Positions 33,491 through 43,797 are shown, counted from the stretch's first letter. The stretch: DNA of 51,027 bases from an uncultured Planktomarina sp. (GCA_905182325.1 CAJJBD010000032.1:1-51027); one strand, 5' to 3'. The notes: a model not told the origin generated them from the sequence alone. Program-made: numbers and translations.

Positions 33491-34222
33491 TTATTTAAAT
33501 GCGCGAGCTAAAAAAGCTTTTGTTTCGGATTTTTTAGGTGCGTCAAAAACTTGTTTTGAGGTGCCTTCCTCAATAATCTTACCATCTTTTAAAAAACACA
33601 CTTTATCTGCAGCTTGGCGAGCAAATCCCATTTCATGAGTGGCCAAAACCATAGTCATTCCTTGGCTTTTTAATTTCAATAGGACGTCCAAAACATCGCC
33701 TACTAACTGAGGGTCAAGCGCAGAAGTAATTTCATCGAACAACATCACTTCAGGCTTCATTGCAAGAGCCCGTACGATTGCTACCCTCTGTTGTTGTCCT
33801 CCGGATAACTGATCGGGGTAATTATGCATCCGATCTGCTAGCTCAAAACGTTCGAAGAGAGCTTCAATTTCGGATTGAAGTTGCAGCTTAGATAGTCCGT
33901 GAACCCTCCTTGGAGCAAGTATAGCGTTTTCATAGGCGGTCATATGAGGAAATAAATTGAAGTTTTGAAAAACCATACCAATCTTGGCTCGCACGCGCTG
34001 TGGATTGAGGCCGGGTATGGAGATATCTTCTCCATCCAGGAATATTTCACCGTCCTCAATTGGCTCAAGCAAATTGATGCAGCGCAGCAATGTGGATTTA
34101 CCAGCGCCAGATGCGCCAATCAGGCACACCATTTGATTTTTTTCCACGGTAAGATCGACCCCATCACATACAGTGTTCTGGCCAAAGCGTTTGACAACTT
34201 TATGTAGTTCTATCTTATGCAT
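33491..34222 (-). CDS. Polar amino-acid ABC transporter ATP-binding protein
   Basis: A 243-aa ATPase of the GlnQ/HisP group. Walker A is GASGAGKST (about 36-44), the Q-loop VFQNFNLFPH, the signature LSGGQQQR, Walker B VMLFDEITSALD, and the switch His in ATHEMGFA. Its start shares one base with the permease stop (TGATG). It is last in the binding protein-permease-ATPase operon. Uptake of a polar amino acid or related solute is likely; the precise substrate is unknown. Confidence 0.94.
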   Translation of the reverse strand: MHKIELHKVVKRFGQNTVCDGVDLTVEKNQMVCLIGASGAGKSTLLRCINLLEPIEDGEIFLDGEDISIPGLNPQRVRAKIGMVFQNFNLFPHMTAYENAILAPRRVHGLSKLQLQSEIEALFERFELADRMHNYPDQLSGGQQQRVAIVRALAMKPEVMLFDEITSALDPQLVGDVLDVLLKLKSQGMTMVLATHEMGFARQAADKVCFLKDGKIIEEGTSKQVFDAPKKSETKAFLARAFK

Positions 34223-35055
34223 CAGCTTCTTTCCCGCATTTGACGTGCCATGAGGTAATCTGCATAACGCGTTGCCGGTATGGTCACGATCAAGAAGATG
34301 ATTGCTGCGCCCACATAGGGCGTAAAATTTGCAAATAGAGATTTAAATACACCAGCCTGACGAAAAATTTCTACTGGGCCAATAAAGCTTAGGAGTGAAA
34401 CATCCTTTTGAAGAGCGATTAGCATATTCATTTGAGATGGCACCACATTACGGATGGCTTGTGGCAGCACGACGTCCCGCATCACCTGCCGTTCTGAAAG
34501 ACCTAATGATAGGGCGGCCGCTCGTTGGCTTGGGTGCACGCTGTCAATTCCAGCACGAAAAATCTCTGCCACATAAGCTGAATATGTTAAAACTAGTGCT
34601 AAAGATCCCCAAATAAACGGTGAATTCCATGGCCTGGGTAGCCCTAGCCCTGGGATCCCAAAACCAATTAGATACACGGTTAGGATGACGGGCACCCCAC
34701 GAAACACATCTGTGAAAGCCGCACCAAAAATACGTAGTGGAAATAAGGCGGGTGATTTTGCGTCACGGGCAAGTGCGATTAGAAGCCCAAGAATTGCGAT
34801 TGCGGGTGCGGACCATGCAAATATCATTACATTGACCATGAATGCGTCCAGCAATTTTGGAAAAGTTTTAGCCAAAACTTCTCCATTAAAAAAGCTCTTT
34901 TGAACCTTTTCCCAACCTGGTGTCATCGGCACAATTATTACTAAAGCCGCGACGACACATATTGTGCTCGCAGCTGCTATAATTAGTGATTTGAGACGTT
35001 GTTTTTGTTCGTAGCGTTCGCGGCGGGTCATCCCCGCCGCTTCAGGAATTGGCAT
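34222..35055 (-). CDS. Polar amino-acid ABC transporter permease
   Basis: A 277-aa membrane protein of the HisM/GlnP type with about five to six helices. The EAA loop motif that contacts the ATPase is seen in AALSLGLSERQVMRDVVLPQAIRNVVP (about 185-211). An N-terminal charged stretch (MTRRERYEQKQRLK) precedes the first helix. Only one permease gene is present, so a homodimer is implied. It starts one base after the binding-protein stop. Confidence 0.93.
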   Translation of the reverse strand: MPIPEAAGMTRRERYEQKQRLKSLIIAAASTICVVAALVIIVPMTPGWEKVQKSFFNGEVLAKTFPKLLDAFMVNVMIFAWSAPAIAILGLLIALARDAKSPALFPLRIFGAAFTDVFRGVPVILTVYLIGFGIPGLGLPRPWNSPFIWGSLALVLTYSAYVAEIFRAGIDSVHPSQRAAALSLGLSERQVMRDVVLPQAIRNVVPSQMNMLIALQKDVSLLSFIGPVEIFRQAGVFKSLFANFTPYVGAAIIFLIVTIPATRYADYLMARQMRERS

Positions 35056-35056
35056 A

Positions 35057-35872
35057 TTATTTGATCAATGGAACACCCGTGGTATCCTGCAGCCACTGGG
35101 CTTCAATTGAGGCTAAAGTACCGCTATTGATCATGGCTGTTAAAGCTTCATCTACACAAGCTTTTAGAGGGTTGCCTTCTTCCATTAACATACCGAATTG
35201 GTCGGCATTATCGCTTGAAGCTGCTGGAAATTGTCCGATAACTTTCGAACCTTCAATCATGACGGCGCTGAGAAACAAAGCTGTTGGCAGGTCAAACATT
35301 GCCCCGTCGATTTGATTGGCGCTAATGGCGGCGTTCACGTCTGCATTGTCCCCATACAGTAATGGGTCATTGGTTGGCTGGATGATGCTTGCTATCTTTT
35401 GAACGGCGGTTGTGGAACCAACCGCGCCCCATTTTAGGCTCTTTAATGCCGCAATTGTGGGCTTGGTATCTGTAGCGCTTGCCCCAACCAAGACAGCCAT
35501 TGGTGCTGTGTAATATGGTACAGAAAAGTCTACGACTTGGTCGCGCTCAGCAGTAATTGAATATTGCTGCATGTTTACGTCAAAGTTTTTGACACCTGGT
35601 TGAATAGCCTCATCAAAAGAAGATCTTACCCAGACGACATCCTGCTCAGTAAAACCCATTTCTTTTGCGACGGCATAGGCAACAGCAGCTTCAAAACCTT
35701 GCCCACTTTCCGGTGCATCATCCAAAACCCAAGGAAAATAGGCTGGGTTACCTGTTGCAATAGTAAATTTGCCTTGTGTGAGCGTTTTGTCAGCGGCGCA
35801 GTGCCCACCTGCAAGTGCATTTGTGGCCAATAGAGCCAGTGAAAATGTTGCGACTAAAATTCTTTTTGACAT
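35057..35872 (-). CDS. Periplasmic amino-acid binding protein of ABC transporter
   Basis: A 271-aa SBP_bac_3 family protein. The signal peptide covers about 1-20 (MSKRILVATFSLALLATNALA). The mature part has the usual start KFTIATGNPAYFPW, then FDVNMQQYSITAERDQVVDFSVPYY, the lobe-crossing motif. ATG 35872 is preceded by AAAGG; an in-frame ATG at 35890 would add six residues. The operon begins 82 bp after the ALDH16 stop, so read-through from deoC-ALDH16 is possible. Confidence 0.92.
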   Translation of the reverse strand: MSKRILVATFSLALLATNALAGGHCAADKTLTQGKFTIATGNPAYFPWVLDDAPESGQGFEAAVAYAVAKEMGFTEQDVVWVRSSFDEAIQPGVKNFDVNMQQYSITAERDQVVDFSVPYYTAPMAVLVGASATDTKPTIAALKSLKWGAVGSTTAVQKIASIIQPTNDPLLYGDNADVNAAISANQIDGAMFDLPTALFLSAVMIEGSKVIGQFPAASSDNADQFGMLMEEGNPLKACVDEALTAMINSGTLASIEAQWLQDTTGVPLIK

Positions 35873-35954
35873 ACTAAAAAACCTTTTCATTGTTAATTTT
35901 TACTATCGTAGCATTTGATGGAAATGTGTCTAGAGGTGGTGATACTTATTACGC

Positions 35955-38267
35955 TTACTCTCCGTATGGAACCCATATCGTTTTGATTTCAGTTCCTGCA
36001 TTCAACCAGCTATTGTGATCATCCAATGCAGCACCTTGCCATATCCGCTTTACATTACTGCTCGCTTTTTCTTTGGTAGTTACTGCTACCTTTTTAGTAG
36101 ATAGGCACCACACGCTGTCTAGGTCCATGTGGGCACCTATATGTGACGCAAGCTCATTCTGTGGACCGGTCAAGATGTTAACGGCACCTGCTGGTACGTC
36201 AGAAGTTTCAAGAATGTGGTAAAAATCTGTTCCAGACAACGGGAATGGCTGGCTGGCGCATAAGGTAATTGTATTGCCAGTTGCTAGTGCCGTAGCCATT
36301 GGCGCAACAAGTCCCAATAGTGGTGTCGAATCTGGGCAGAGTGCTGCAATACGTCCGACTGGTTCACGCATAGCTAAAGCTATGCCACGAATCGGCACAG
36401 ACTTAGCCCGTCCCTCAAATTTATCCGCCCACGCAGCATAGCAAAATAATATATCTATGGCGTCATTGACCTCCTTGAGGCCTGCGTCTCCACCACACAT
36501 TTCATCAATTCGCTGGGCAAAACTCTCTCTTTGGGCCGAGAGATTTTCCGCGATATAAAACAAAATTTGCGCTCTTAGGTGTCCAGAGGTATTCCCCCAT
36601 CCGCACGCTGTTTGTGCCTGTACTGCATTTCGAACGTCCTTACGGTTGGCTATTGGTACGTGTCCCAAAAATTCACCTTTGGGAGCGTAGATAGCTTGAC
36701 TATATCCTCCATCAGGCCTTGATTGCTTACCCCCAATGTAGAGTTTTGCAGTCCGGTCAACTGGATCGGAACCCGCACTGCTCCCCTTGAAAGCTGCAAC
36801 TTCTAAAGCAGGTACTTCTGGGTTGGTGCTCTTTGTATATGCTTGCAAACCTTCCCAACCGCCTTCACGTCCAAACCCACTTTCACGCACACCACCAAAC
36901 CCTGCGGCTGCATCAAATAGGTTGGTTGCATTAACCCAAACCACTCCTGCTACTAATTTTGGAGCAATCTCTAGAGCTAGATTTATATTCTCAGTCCATA
37001 GTGTTGCAGCCAGCCCATATCGCGTGTTGTTGGCCACCTCAATTGCCTCGCTAGGCGTTCTAAATGTGGTAGAAACCAAGACGGGGCCAAAAATTTCTTC
37101 CTGCATCAAGGTATCCGAAGTGTGGAGCCCCGTTATGAGTGTAGGTGGATAGTAACACCCCTCAGGTACAGTAATATTGGCATGGTATGTTTCACCAGCA
37201 GTATTAGCTGAGACGAGCTTTTTAATTTGTGCCAGCTGGATAGGATCCACGATTGCGCCTACGTCAATGGATTTATCGAGTGGGTCGCCTATCCGCAGTT
37301 TGTCCATCCGTACCTTTAGCCGTCTGTGAAAATCTTCAGCAATGGCCTCGTGAACTAAAAGTCTTGATCCTGCACAGCATACTTGGCCTTGATTGAACCA
37401 AATGGCATCAACTAGACCTTCAATTGCGCTGTCGATATCGGCATCATCAAACACGATATACGGAGATTTCCCTCCTAACTCTAAAGTGAGAGATTTATCA
37501 TTAATCGCAACTGAATCTTGAATTTTTCGACCTACCGCTGTGGAGCCAGTAAAAGCAATTTTGTCGACGTCAGAATTTACTAGAGCCTCGCCAGTGCTAC
37601 CATCTCCAGTGATTATATTTACTACACCAGCCGGTACTTCTGCCTGCGCGCAAATATCTGCAAAGAGCATTGCAGTCATAGGCGTATATTCTGCTGGTTT
37701 TAAAACTACTGTATTTCCCATAGCTAAAGCGGGCGCAATTTTCCATGCCAGCATTAACAATGGAAAATTCCAAGGAATTATTTGACCGCAAACGCCTACG
37801 GCCTTGCGATCAGGCAAAGCTGTTTGCATTAATTGAGCGTGACCGGCGTGGTGGTAGAAATGGCGAATGGCAAGGGGGATATCAATGTCACGGCTTTCGC
37901 GGATTGGTTTGCCGTTATCTAATGATTCCATAACAGCTAAGAGTCGTGCGTGTTTTTGCATTATACGGGCGATGGCATATAAAACTCTTGCCCGCGCTGG
38001 CCCTCCTGATGCCTCCCATGCTGGTTGGGCTGCTCTTGCGGATTTTACAGCTACAGCTACCTCCTTGGCAGATGTCAGTGTCATCCCAGCGATTTTCTCA
38101 CCTGTTGCTGGATTATGAATGGTGAGGTCGTTGCGAAACGGTCCCCACTTGCCATTAACGTAAGGGCCAGCAATTCCTCCGTGATCTCTAATCCACTTAA
38201 GTGCTGGACCTCGGTCCTCTGGGGCTGAGCCGTAATCCATTGTATCAAAAATAGTCGCTATGCTCAT
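35955..38267 (-). CDS. ALDH16-type two-domain aldehyde dehydrogenase
   Basis: A 770-aa protein made of a complete aldehyde dehydrogenase domain (about 1-480) and a second, shortened ALDH-like domain (about 495-765). The first domain has the active-site C297 (NQGQVCCAGSR) and the E of LELGGKSPY. The second repeats ALDH elements (KLYIGGKQSRPDGGYS; VPAGAVNILTGP) but has no catalytic Cys motif. This plan is that of ALDH16; a bacterial member from the Roseobacter relative Loktanella has been crystallised (recollection). It starts at ATG 38267, just after the deoC stop, and may oxidise acetaldehyde from DeoC. Confidence 0.92.
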   Translation of the reverse strand: MSIATIFDTMDYGSAPEDRGPALKWIRDHGGIAGPYVNGKWGPFRNDLTIHNPATGEKIAGMTLTSAKEVAVAVKSARAAQPAWEASGGPARARVLYAIARIMQKHARLLAVMESLDNGKPIRESRDIDIPLAIRHFYHHAGHAQLMQTALPDRKAVGVCGQIIPWNFPLLMLAWKIAPALAMGNTVVLKPAEYTPMTAMLFADICAQAEVPAGVVNIITGDGSTGEALVNSDVDKIAFTGSTAVGRKIQDSVAINDKSLTLELGGKSPYIVFDDADIDSAIEGLVDAIWFNQGQVCCAGSRLLVHEAIAEDFHRRLKVRMDKLRIGDPLDKSIDVGAIVDPIQLAQIKKLVSANTAGETYHANITVPEGCYYPPTLITGLHTSDTLMQEEIFGPVLVSTTFRTPSEAIEVANNTRYGLAATLWTENINLALEIAPKLVAGVVWVNATNLFDAAAGFGGVRESGFGREGGWEGLQAYTKSTNPEVPALEVAAFKGSSAGSDPVDRTAKLYIGGKQSRPDGGYSQAIYAPKGEFLGHVPIANRKDVRNAVQAQTACGWGNTSGHLRAQILFYIAENLSAQRESFAQRIDEMCGGDAGLKEVNDAIDILFCYAAWADKFEGRAKSVPIRGIALAMREPVGRIAALCPDSTPLLGLVAPMATALATGNTITLCASQPFPLSGTDFYHILETSDVPAGAVNILTGPQNELASHIGAHMDLDSVWCLSTKKVAVTTKEKASSNVKRIWQGAALDDHNSWLNAGTEIKTIWVPYGE

Positions 38268-38271
38268 AAGA

Positions 38272-39273
38272 TTATCCAATTGAGTGGCGGTGATTGGCAG
38301 AGTATGCACCGGTCAAGTGATGTTCAAGTTGGCGCTCAATATCTCCCAAAAGTGAAGATGCTCCAAAACGGAAAAGATCGGGGCGCAGCCAGCGGTCACC
38401 TAACTCTTCTTTAACCAGTGCGAGGTAAGTTATCGCATCTTTGGCTTTTGAAATACCACCTGCTGGCTTATAACCAACATGATATCCAGTTCGGTTGTAG
38501 TAGGCGCGAATGGCGCGCAACATAACTAAGGTCACTGGTAGGGTCGCATTTACGCTTTCTTTACCAGTTGAGGTTTTGATAAAATCTGCCCCTGCCATCA
38601 TGCAAACCAAACTCGCCCGCCCAACATTGCGCAGGCTCCCCAATTCTCCTGTTGCCAGAATTACTTTAATATGTGCATCACCGCATGCCGCGCGGAACGC
38701 TGCCACCTCGTCGTAAAGTGCTTGCCAGTTTTGCGTCAAGACATGGCGTCTTGAAATCACGATATCGATTTCGGAAGCTCCAGCTTTTACACTCTCGTGG
38801 ATTTCTTCAATTCGTAGTCGTAATGGTGAGAGACCTGCCGGAAAGCCAGTGCTAACGGCTGCCACTGGAATGCCAGTCCCCTGAAGGGCCTCGACGGCGG
38901 GGCTGACCATATCATGATAAACGCAAACGGCGCCGGTTTTTAGATTTGGTAGGCCAATCTGATTAAGGATATCTTGCCGGACGGGCTGACGAGCCTTTGC
39001 ACATAAACGCCTAACTCTCCCTGCTGTGTCATCGCCAGACAGTGTGGTCAGGTCAATGCATGAAACTGAACGTGCTAGCCATGCGGCTTGGTGTTCTTTT
39101 TTCACTGATCTCCGACCAGGAAAACTGCTGCATCTCCGTTCAATTGCAGATGTATTGGCCTGCACAGCAAGTGCCCAATCGAGATCAAGCTTCATCCCAA
39201 TATTACGGGGTTCAGTACTTTGCGGTAGGTGCGCAATTGATGTGGCGAGCTGTTCCATTTGACTTATGTGCAT
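38272..39273 (-). CDS. deoC: Deoxyribose-phosphate aldolase
   Basis: Cleaves 2-deoxyribose-5-phosphate to glyceraldehyde-3-phosphate and acetaldehyde. The 333-aa protein has the Schiff-base lysine K233 in DFIKTSTGKES, the upstream EIDIVISR and the C-terminal KPAGGISKAKDA. It is of the long DeoC type with an N-terminal extension. The start is uncertain: ATG 39273, ATG 39258 or ATG 39195 are possible; a TTG at 39312 is less likely. It is followed by ALDH16 after four bases, suggesting that the two work together on deoxynucleosides. Divergent from rpe. Confidence 0.93.
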   Translation of the reverse strand: MHISQMEQLATSIAHLPQSTEPRNIGMKLDLDWALAVQANTSAIERRCSSFPGRRSVKKEHQAAWLARSVSCIDLTTLSGDDTAGRVRRLCAKARQPVRQDILNQIGLPNLKTGAVCVYHDMVSPAVEALQGTGIPVAAVSTGFPAGLSPLRLRIEEIHESVKAGASEIDIVISRRHVLTQNWQALYDEVAAFRAACGDAHIKVILATGELGSLRNVGRASLVCMMAGADFIKTSTGKESVNATLPVTLVMLRAIRAYYNRTGYHVGYKPAGGISKAKDAITYLALVKEELGDRWLRPDLFRFGASSLLGDIERQLEHHLTGAYSANHRHSIG

Positions 39274-39360
39274 GGGTTTCACCGTTAGATCAAGTATTCT
39301 AGCGCGTGACAAACAGGATAGAGCAGGATAATTGCCAGAAAACGACTTAGAGGTGACACA

Positions 39361-40038
39361 ATGTCTTTTGACAGAGCAGTGAAAATTGCACCATCAATCT
39401 TAGCAGCGGATTTTTCAAATTTTGGTGCGGAGATAAGGTGTGTCGAGGCTGAAGGCGCTGATTGGATACATGTTGACGTGATGGACGGACACTTTGTTCC
39501 CAATATTACCTTTGGCCCAAACACCTGTGCGGCTATTCGACCGCATATTTCGACGGTCATGGATGTGCACTTGATGATTGCTCCTGTGGACCCTTACGTG
39601 GAGGCCTTTGCCGCGGCTGGTGCAGATATTATTACAGCGCATGTTGAAGCGGGCCCACATATCCACCGAACACTTCAGTCAATACGCGCAAATGGCGTAA
39701 AAGCTGGTGTAGCACTGAATCCGGGAACTCCTGCAAGTGCAGTAGCAGATGTACTTGATATCACGGATTTGGTTTGTGTAATGACGGTTAACCCTGGGTT
39801 TGGGGGACAGTCGTTTATTCCCCTAGAAGCCAAAGTTGCGGAGTTACGCGCTATGATAGGCGACAGACCCATCCACATCGAGATTGATGGAGGCGTTACT
39901 AAAGAAACCGCTCCGGGTTTGGTGCGTGCTGGTGCAGATGTCTTGGTGGCCGGGTCTGCTGTGTTTAAAGGTGGTTCAGTTTCTAATCCATCTCCGTATG
40001 GCATTAATATTAATGCAATTCGTGCTGCTATTGGCTAA
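39361..40038 (+). CDS. rpe: Ribulose-phosphate 3-epimerase
   Basis: Interconverts ribulose-5-phosphate and xylulose-5-phosphate in the pentose-phosphate pathway. The 225-aa TIM barrel has the family start IAPSILAADFSNF, the metal/catalytic HVDVMDGHFVPN (Asp and His), MTVNPGFGGQSF and IEIDGGV. Divergent from deoC with 87 bp between. AGAGGTG lies before the ATG. Confidence 0.96.
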   Translation: MSFDRAVKIAPSILAADFSNFGAEIRCVEAEGADWIHVDVMDGHFVPNITFGPNTCAAIRPHISTVMDVHLMIAPVDPYVEAFAAAGADIITAHVEAGPHIHRTLQSIRANGVKAGVALNPGTPASAVADVLDITDLVCVMTVNPGFGGQSFIPLEAKVAELRAMIGDRPIHIEIDGGVTKETAPGLVRAGADVLVAGSAVFKGGSVSNPSPYGININAIRAAIG

Positions 40039-40112
40039 TTTTCTTCTGAGAGAAGTGGTTATAACCCTCTGGATTTTTGACTTTTCTACTTTTAAGTGAA
40101 TTGGGGAAAAAG

Positions 40113-43100
40113 ATGGCTTGGGAATTTTGGATTGATCGTGGTGGAACATTTACTGACATTGTTTCCCAAGATCCAGAAGGCAACCTACAAACCCATAAGC
40201 TTTTATCAGAAAACCCAGAGCAATATAAAGATGCAGCAGTAAAAGGCATCTCAAGCATCTTAGAGAATGTTTCTATTAGCCAGGCTAATATTGACGCGGT
40301 TAAGATGGGTACAACGGTGGCTACGAACGCGCTTTTGGAGCGAAAGGGTGCCGCTGTCTTACTCATGATAACTGAGGGGTTTGGTGATCTTTTGGAAATT
40401 GGATATCAGACCCGCCCTGAACTTTTTGCCATGCATATCCAGCGCCCTGAACTACTATATAAATCAGTAGTGGAGGTGTCAGAAAGGTTGAGTGCCGAGG
40501 GCCAAGTTCTCACTCCGCTGGATATGGTACAGGCCCGGCATAGCATGCAGGCAGCTCGAGCGTCTGGAGTGAAATCCATCGCCATTGCACTGCTTCATGC
40601 CTATTTAAATCCAAACCATGAGCAGCAATTGGCAGCCCTGGCAAAAGAAATTGGGTTTGACCAAATTTCAACCTCGCATCAGGTGTCTGGCTTGGCTAAA
40701 TTGGTGGGCCGTGGTGATACAACTGTGGTGGACGCGTACCTGTCTCCCATTTTAAGGCGTTATGTAGATCAGGTGGCTGATGCCTTGAATGTGGGTGAAA
40801 ACTGCAAGGCCCTTATGTTCATGCAATCGAATGGTGGCTTAACAGACGCACAAAAATTTCAGGGAAAAGATGCAGTTTTATCAGGGCCTGCTGGTGGAAT
40901 TGTTGGGATGGTTCAAACTGGGCAGCAAGCTGGATTTGATAGGTTGATTGGCTTTGATATGGGTGGCACCTCAACTGATGTCAGCCATTTTGCAGGCAAG
41001 TTTGAACGCAGTTTCGAAACAGAAGTGGCTGGTGTGCGGATGCGCGCACCAATGATGGATATTCATACAGTTGCTGCTGGAGGTGGTTCCATTTGTAGTT
41101 ATCGTGATGGCAGGTTCCAAGTGGGCCCTGAAAGTGCTGGCGCCGATCCTGGTCCTGCCAGCTACCGACGTGGTGGGCCACTAACAGTTACTGATTGCAA
41201 CGTGCTGTTGGGTGCATTGTCGGTGGATTATTTTCCTGCAGTTTTTGGGGCATCTGGCAAAATGCCCTTGGACCAGGAGGCTGCCTTACGAAAGGCAAAG
41301 GAGCTATCTTTTCATAATGGCCTCCATGGCAATCTGGAAGATATTGCGCAGGGTTTTCTTGAAATTGCTGTCCAAAACATGGCCAACGCAATCAAGAAAA
41401 TTAGTGTTGAGCGTGGTCATGATATCACCACCTATACCCTGCAAAGCTTTGGTGGGGCGGGCGGCCAACATGCGTGTTTGGTAGCTGAAGCGCTGGGCAT
41501 GTCTCGGGTGATGGTGCACCCCTTCGCGGGTGTACTTTCGGCCTATGGTATGGGGTTGGCAGATGTTCGCTGCCTGCGCGAAGGTCAATTGGATTGTGAT
41601 CTGGAAGATAATGTTCAGGTTCAAGCTACTTTGAACAGTTTGCAAAAGGTGGCAAAGCATGAGTTGGCGGCGCAAGGTATTACAGACCCTCGCATCGAGA
41701 TTATGGCGCATTTGCGTTATGAAGGCTCACATCAGGCTTTAGAGGTCGTCTTTGCTACTGCCACCCAGATGGTCCAAGATTTTGAAACTGCGCATATCGC
41801 ACGATTTGGCTTTTCTTCTCCGGACCGCAAACTCCAATTTGAGATGCTCAGTGTTGAGGCGATTGGTGAGATGAGTGGAGCTGGTAATCCGCAACTAAGC
41901 TTTGGCGATGGCCATCCGGTAGGAGAGAGCAAACTTTACCGCAAAGGTTGGTATGACACCAAGGTTTACGACCGAACCAAGCTGTGCCGTGATCAAGTTA
42001 TTGATGGGCCAGCCATTATTCTTGAGCCAACAGGCACCAATGTTGTAGAGCTAGGATGGCAGGTGCGGCAGGATGCTTTTGGTAATTTAGTCCTTGACCA
42101 TGTGGCGCGGCCGTCGCGTGATTTAGCCAGTACTAAGGCTGATCCAATATTATTAGAGGTTATGTCAAACCGCTTCATGTCTATTGCCGATCAAATGGGG
42201 GCAACTCTGGCCAATACTAGTTGGTCTGTGAATATCAAAGAACGGTTTGATTTTTCCTGTGCTATTTTTGATAAATATGGAGATTTGGTGGCTAATGCTC
42301 CGCATGTACCTGTCCATTTAGGCTCAATGTCGGACAGCATAAAAACAGTCATGCAACAAAACTTAGGTATCGGTGAGGGAGATGCCTACATGCTCAATTC
42401 ACCTTACAATGGCGGCACACATTTGCCAGACGTGACTGTGGTCACTCCAGTGTTTGTAGATGGCAAGGCTGCTTACTGGCTGGGTTCGCGTGGCCATCAT
42501 GCAGATATTGGAGGGCGTACGCCTGGCTCTGCCCCACCTGACAGCACGCATATCGAGCAGGAAGGCGTACTAATTGACAACGTACAACTAGTCCGTGCTG
42601 GTCAGCTGTGCGAAGATGAGGCGACTAAGACACTTTCGTCGGGCAAATATCCCTGCCGCAATATTCCGCAAAATATGGCGGATCTCAAAGCCCAAGTTGC
42701 AGCCAATGAAACTGGATGCCGAGAATTACTTCGTATGGTAGCAAATTATGGTCAGCCAGCAGTAACTGCTTACATGGCACATGTGCAGGATAATGCCGAA
42801 GAAAGCGTGCGAGAGGTGATCGCAGGCCTCCAAGATGGTAATTTTCTGTATAAGATGGACACCGGCCAACAAGTGAAAGTTGCAATTATAGTGGATCGTA
42901 AAAAGCGTTCGGCGTGTGTGGATTTCACTGGGACGAGTGTCCAACATGCAGGAAATTACAACGCTCCCTACGCCGTATCGCGGGCAGTGGTGTTGTATGT
43001 ATTTAGGCTAATGGTTGGAAAAAATATTCCATTGAATGAGGGCTGCCTTAAGCCTCTGAGTATCATTATTCCGGAAAACTCGATGCTTAACCCTCAATTC

Positions 43101-43658
43101 CCGGCTGCTGTAATTGCGGGTAATACAGAAGTCAGTCAAGCTGCTTGCAATGCGTTGATAGGCGCGCTGGGAATAATGGCGGCTAGCCAAGGTACAATGA
43201 ATAACTTTGTATGGGGCAATGACGTTTTTCAGAATTATGAAACTATCGCGGGTGGTGCTGGGGCAGGCCCAGGCTTTAAAGGCTGTGACGCGGTGCAAAC
43301 CCATATGACCAACACAAAGATGACTGACCCTGAAATCCTGGAAAAACGCTTTCCTGTGCGATTACGGACATTTTCCATTCGGAAAGGATCGGGTGGCCGT
43401 GGTGCTTATCGGGGTGGCCACGGCGCATACCGGCGGTTGGAGTTTTTGACTGATGTTACAGTTACGACCTTATGTTCACATCGGGAGGTTCCGCCGTTTG
43501 GTACTGCTGGAGGCAATCACGGATCCACAGGTAAAAACTGGGCTGAATTACCGGATGGAACGCGGGTTGATTTGAAGGGTAATGACGAGATTGACTTGCC
43601 GGCTGGGTCTGTATTTGGGCTCGCCACGCCCGGTGGGGGAGGATGGGGATCTACCTAA
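40113..43658 (+). CDS. Fused hydantoinase/5-oxoprolinase (HyuA-HyuB)
   Basis: A 1181-aa ATP-dependent enzyme that opens cyclic amides, most likely 5-oxoproline to glutamate. The HyuA half (about 1-680) begins WEFWIDRGGTFTDIV, has the ATP-binding GFDMGGTSTDVSHF, then AAGGGSICSY. The HyuB half (about 690-1175) includes VMSNRFMSIADQMGATL and HLGSMSDSI. The single-chain arrangement is that of eukaryote-like OPLAH rather than the separate HyuA/HyuB subunits. Start ATG 40113 follows GGGGAAAAAG; an upstream frame (40077) is not convincing. It is 74 bp after rpe and convergent to the aminotransferase. Confidence 0.92.
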   Translation: MAWEFWIDRGGTFTDIVSQDPEGNLQTHKLLSENPEQYKDAAVKGISSILENVSISQANIDAVKMGTTVATNALLERKGAAVLLMITEGFGDLLEIGYQTRPELFAMHIQRPELLYKSVVEVSERLSAEGQVLTPLDMVQARHSMQAARASGVKSIAIALLHAYLNPNHEQQLAALAKEIGFDQISTSHQVSGLAKLVGRGDTTVVDAYLSPILRRYVDQVADALNVGENCKALMFMQSNGGLTDAQKFQGKDAVLSGPAGGIVGMVQTGQQAGFDRLIGFDMGGTSTDVSHFAGKFERSFETEVAGVRMRAPMMDIHTVAAGGGSICSYRDGRFQVGPESAGADPGPASYRRGGPLTVTDCNVLLGALSVDYFPAVFGASGKMPLDQEAALRKAKELSFHNGLHGNLEDIAQGFLEIAVQNMANAIKKISVERGHDITTYTLQSFGGAGGQHACLVAEALGMSRVMVHPFAGVLSAYGMGLADVRCLREGQLDCDLEDNVQVQATLNSLQKVAKHELAAQGITDPRIEIMAHLRYEGSHQALEVVFATATQMVQDFETAHIARFGFSSPDRKLQFEMLSVEAIGEMSGAGNPQLSFGDGHPVGESKLYRKGWYDTKVYDRTKLCRDQVIDGPAIILEPTGTNVVELGWQVRQDAFGNLVLDHVARPSRDLASTKADPILLEVMSNRFMSIADQMGATLANTSWSVNIKERFDFSCAIFDKYGDLVANAPHVPVHLGSMSDSIKTVMQQNLGIGEGDAYMLNSPYNGGTHLPDVTVVTPVFVDGKAAYWLGSRGHHADIGGRTPGSAPPDSTHIEQEGVLIDNVQLVRAGQLCEDEATKTLSSGKYPCRNIPQNMADLKAQVAANETGCRELLRMVANYGQPAVTAYMAHVQDNAEESVREVIAGLQDGNFLYKMDTGQQVKVAIIVDRKKRSACVDFTGTSVQHAGNYNAPYAVSRAVVLYVFRLMVGKNIPLNEGCLKPLSIIIPENSMLNPQFPAAVIAGNTEVSQAACNALIGALGIMAASQGTMNNFVWGNDVFQNYETIAGGAGAGPGFKGCDAVQTHMTNTKMTDPEILEKRFPVRLRTFSIRKGSGGRGAYRGGHGAYRRLEFLTDVTVTTLCSHREVPPFGTAGGNHGSTGKNWAELPDGTRVDLKGNDEIDLPAGSVFGLATPGGGGWGST

Positions 43659-43760
43659 TTGGTAACTCACTGGGCAACACTTATCCTAGTAAACTGTAGG
43701 TAACTAACTGATACCAAGTGGCATTAATTATTATTTTTGCCACATGGCTACCATACCTCT

Positions 43761-43797
43761 CTAAAGCCACGCTTGAAGAGATGGAGCATGGCTTTAG
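43761..43797. terminator. Hairpin between convergent oxoprolinase and aminotransferase genes
   Basis: CTAAAGCCA (43761-43769) and TGGCTTTAG (43789-43797) are perfect 9-bp inverted arms with a 19-nt loop, directly next to the aminotransferase stop. There is no T-run on either side. It could work as a shared 3' end structure. Confidence 0.4.
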
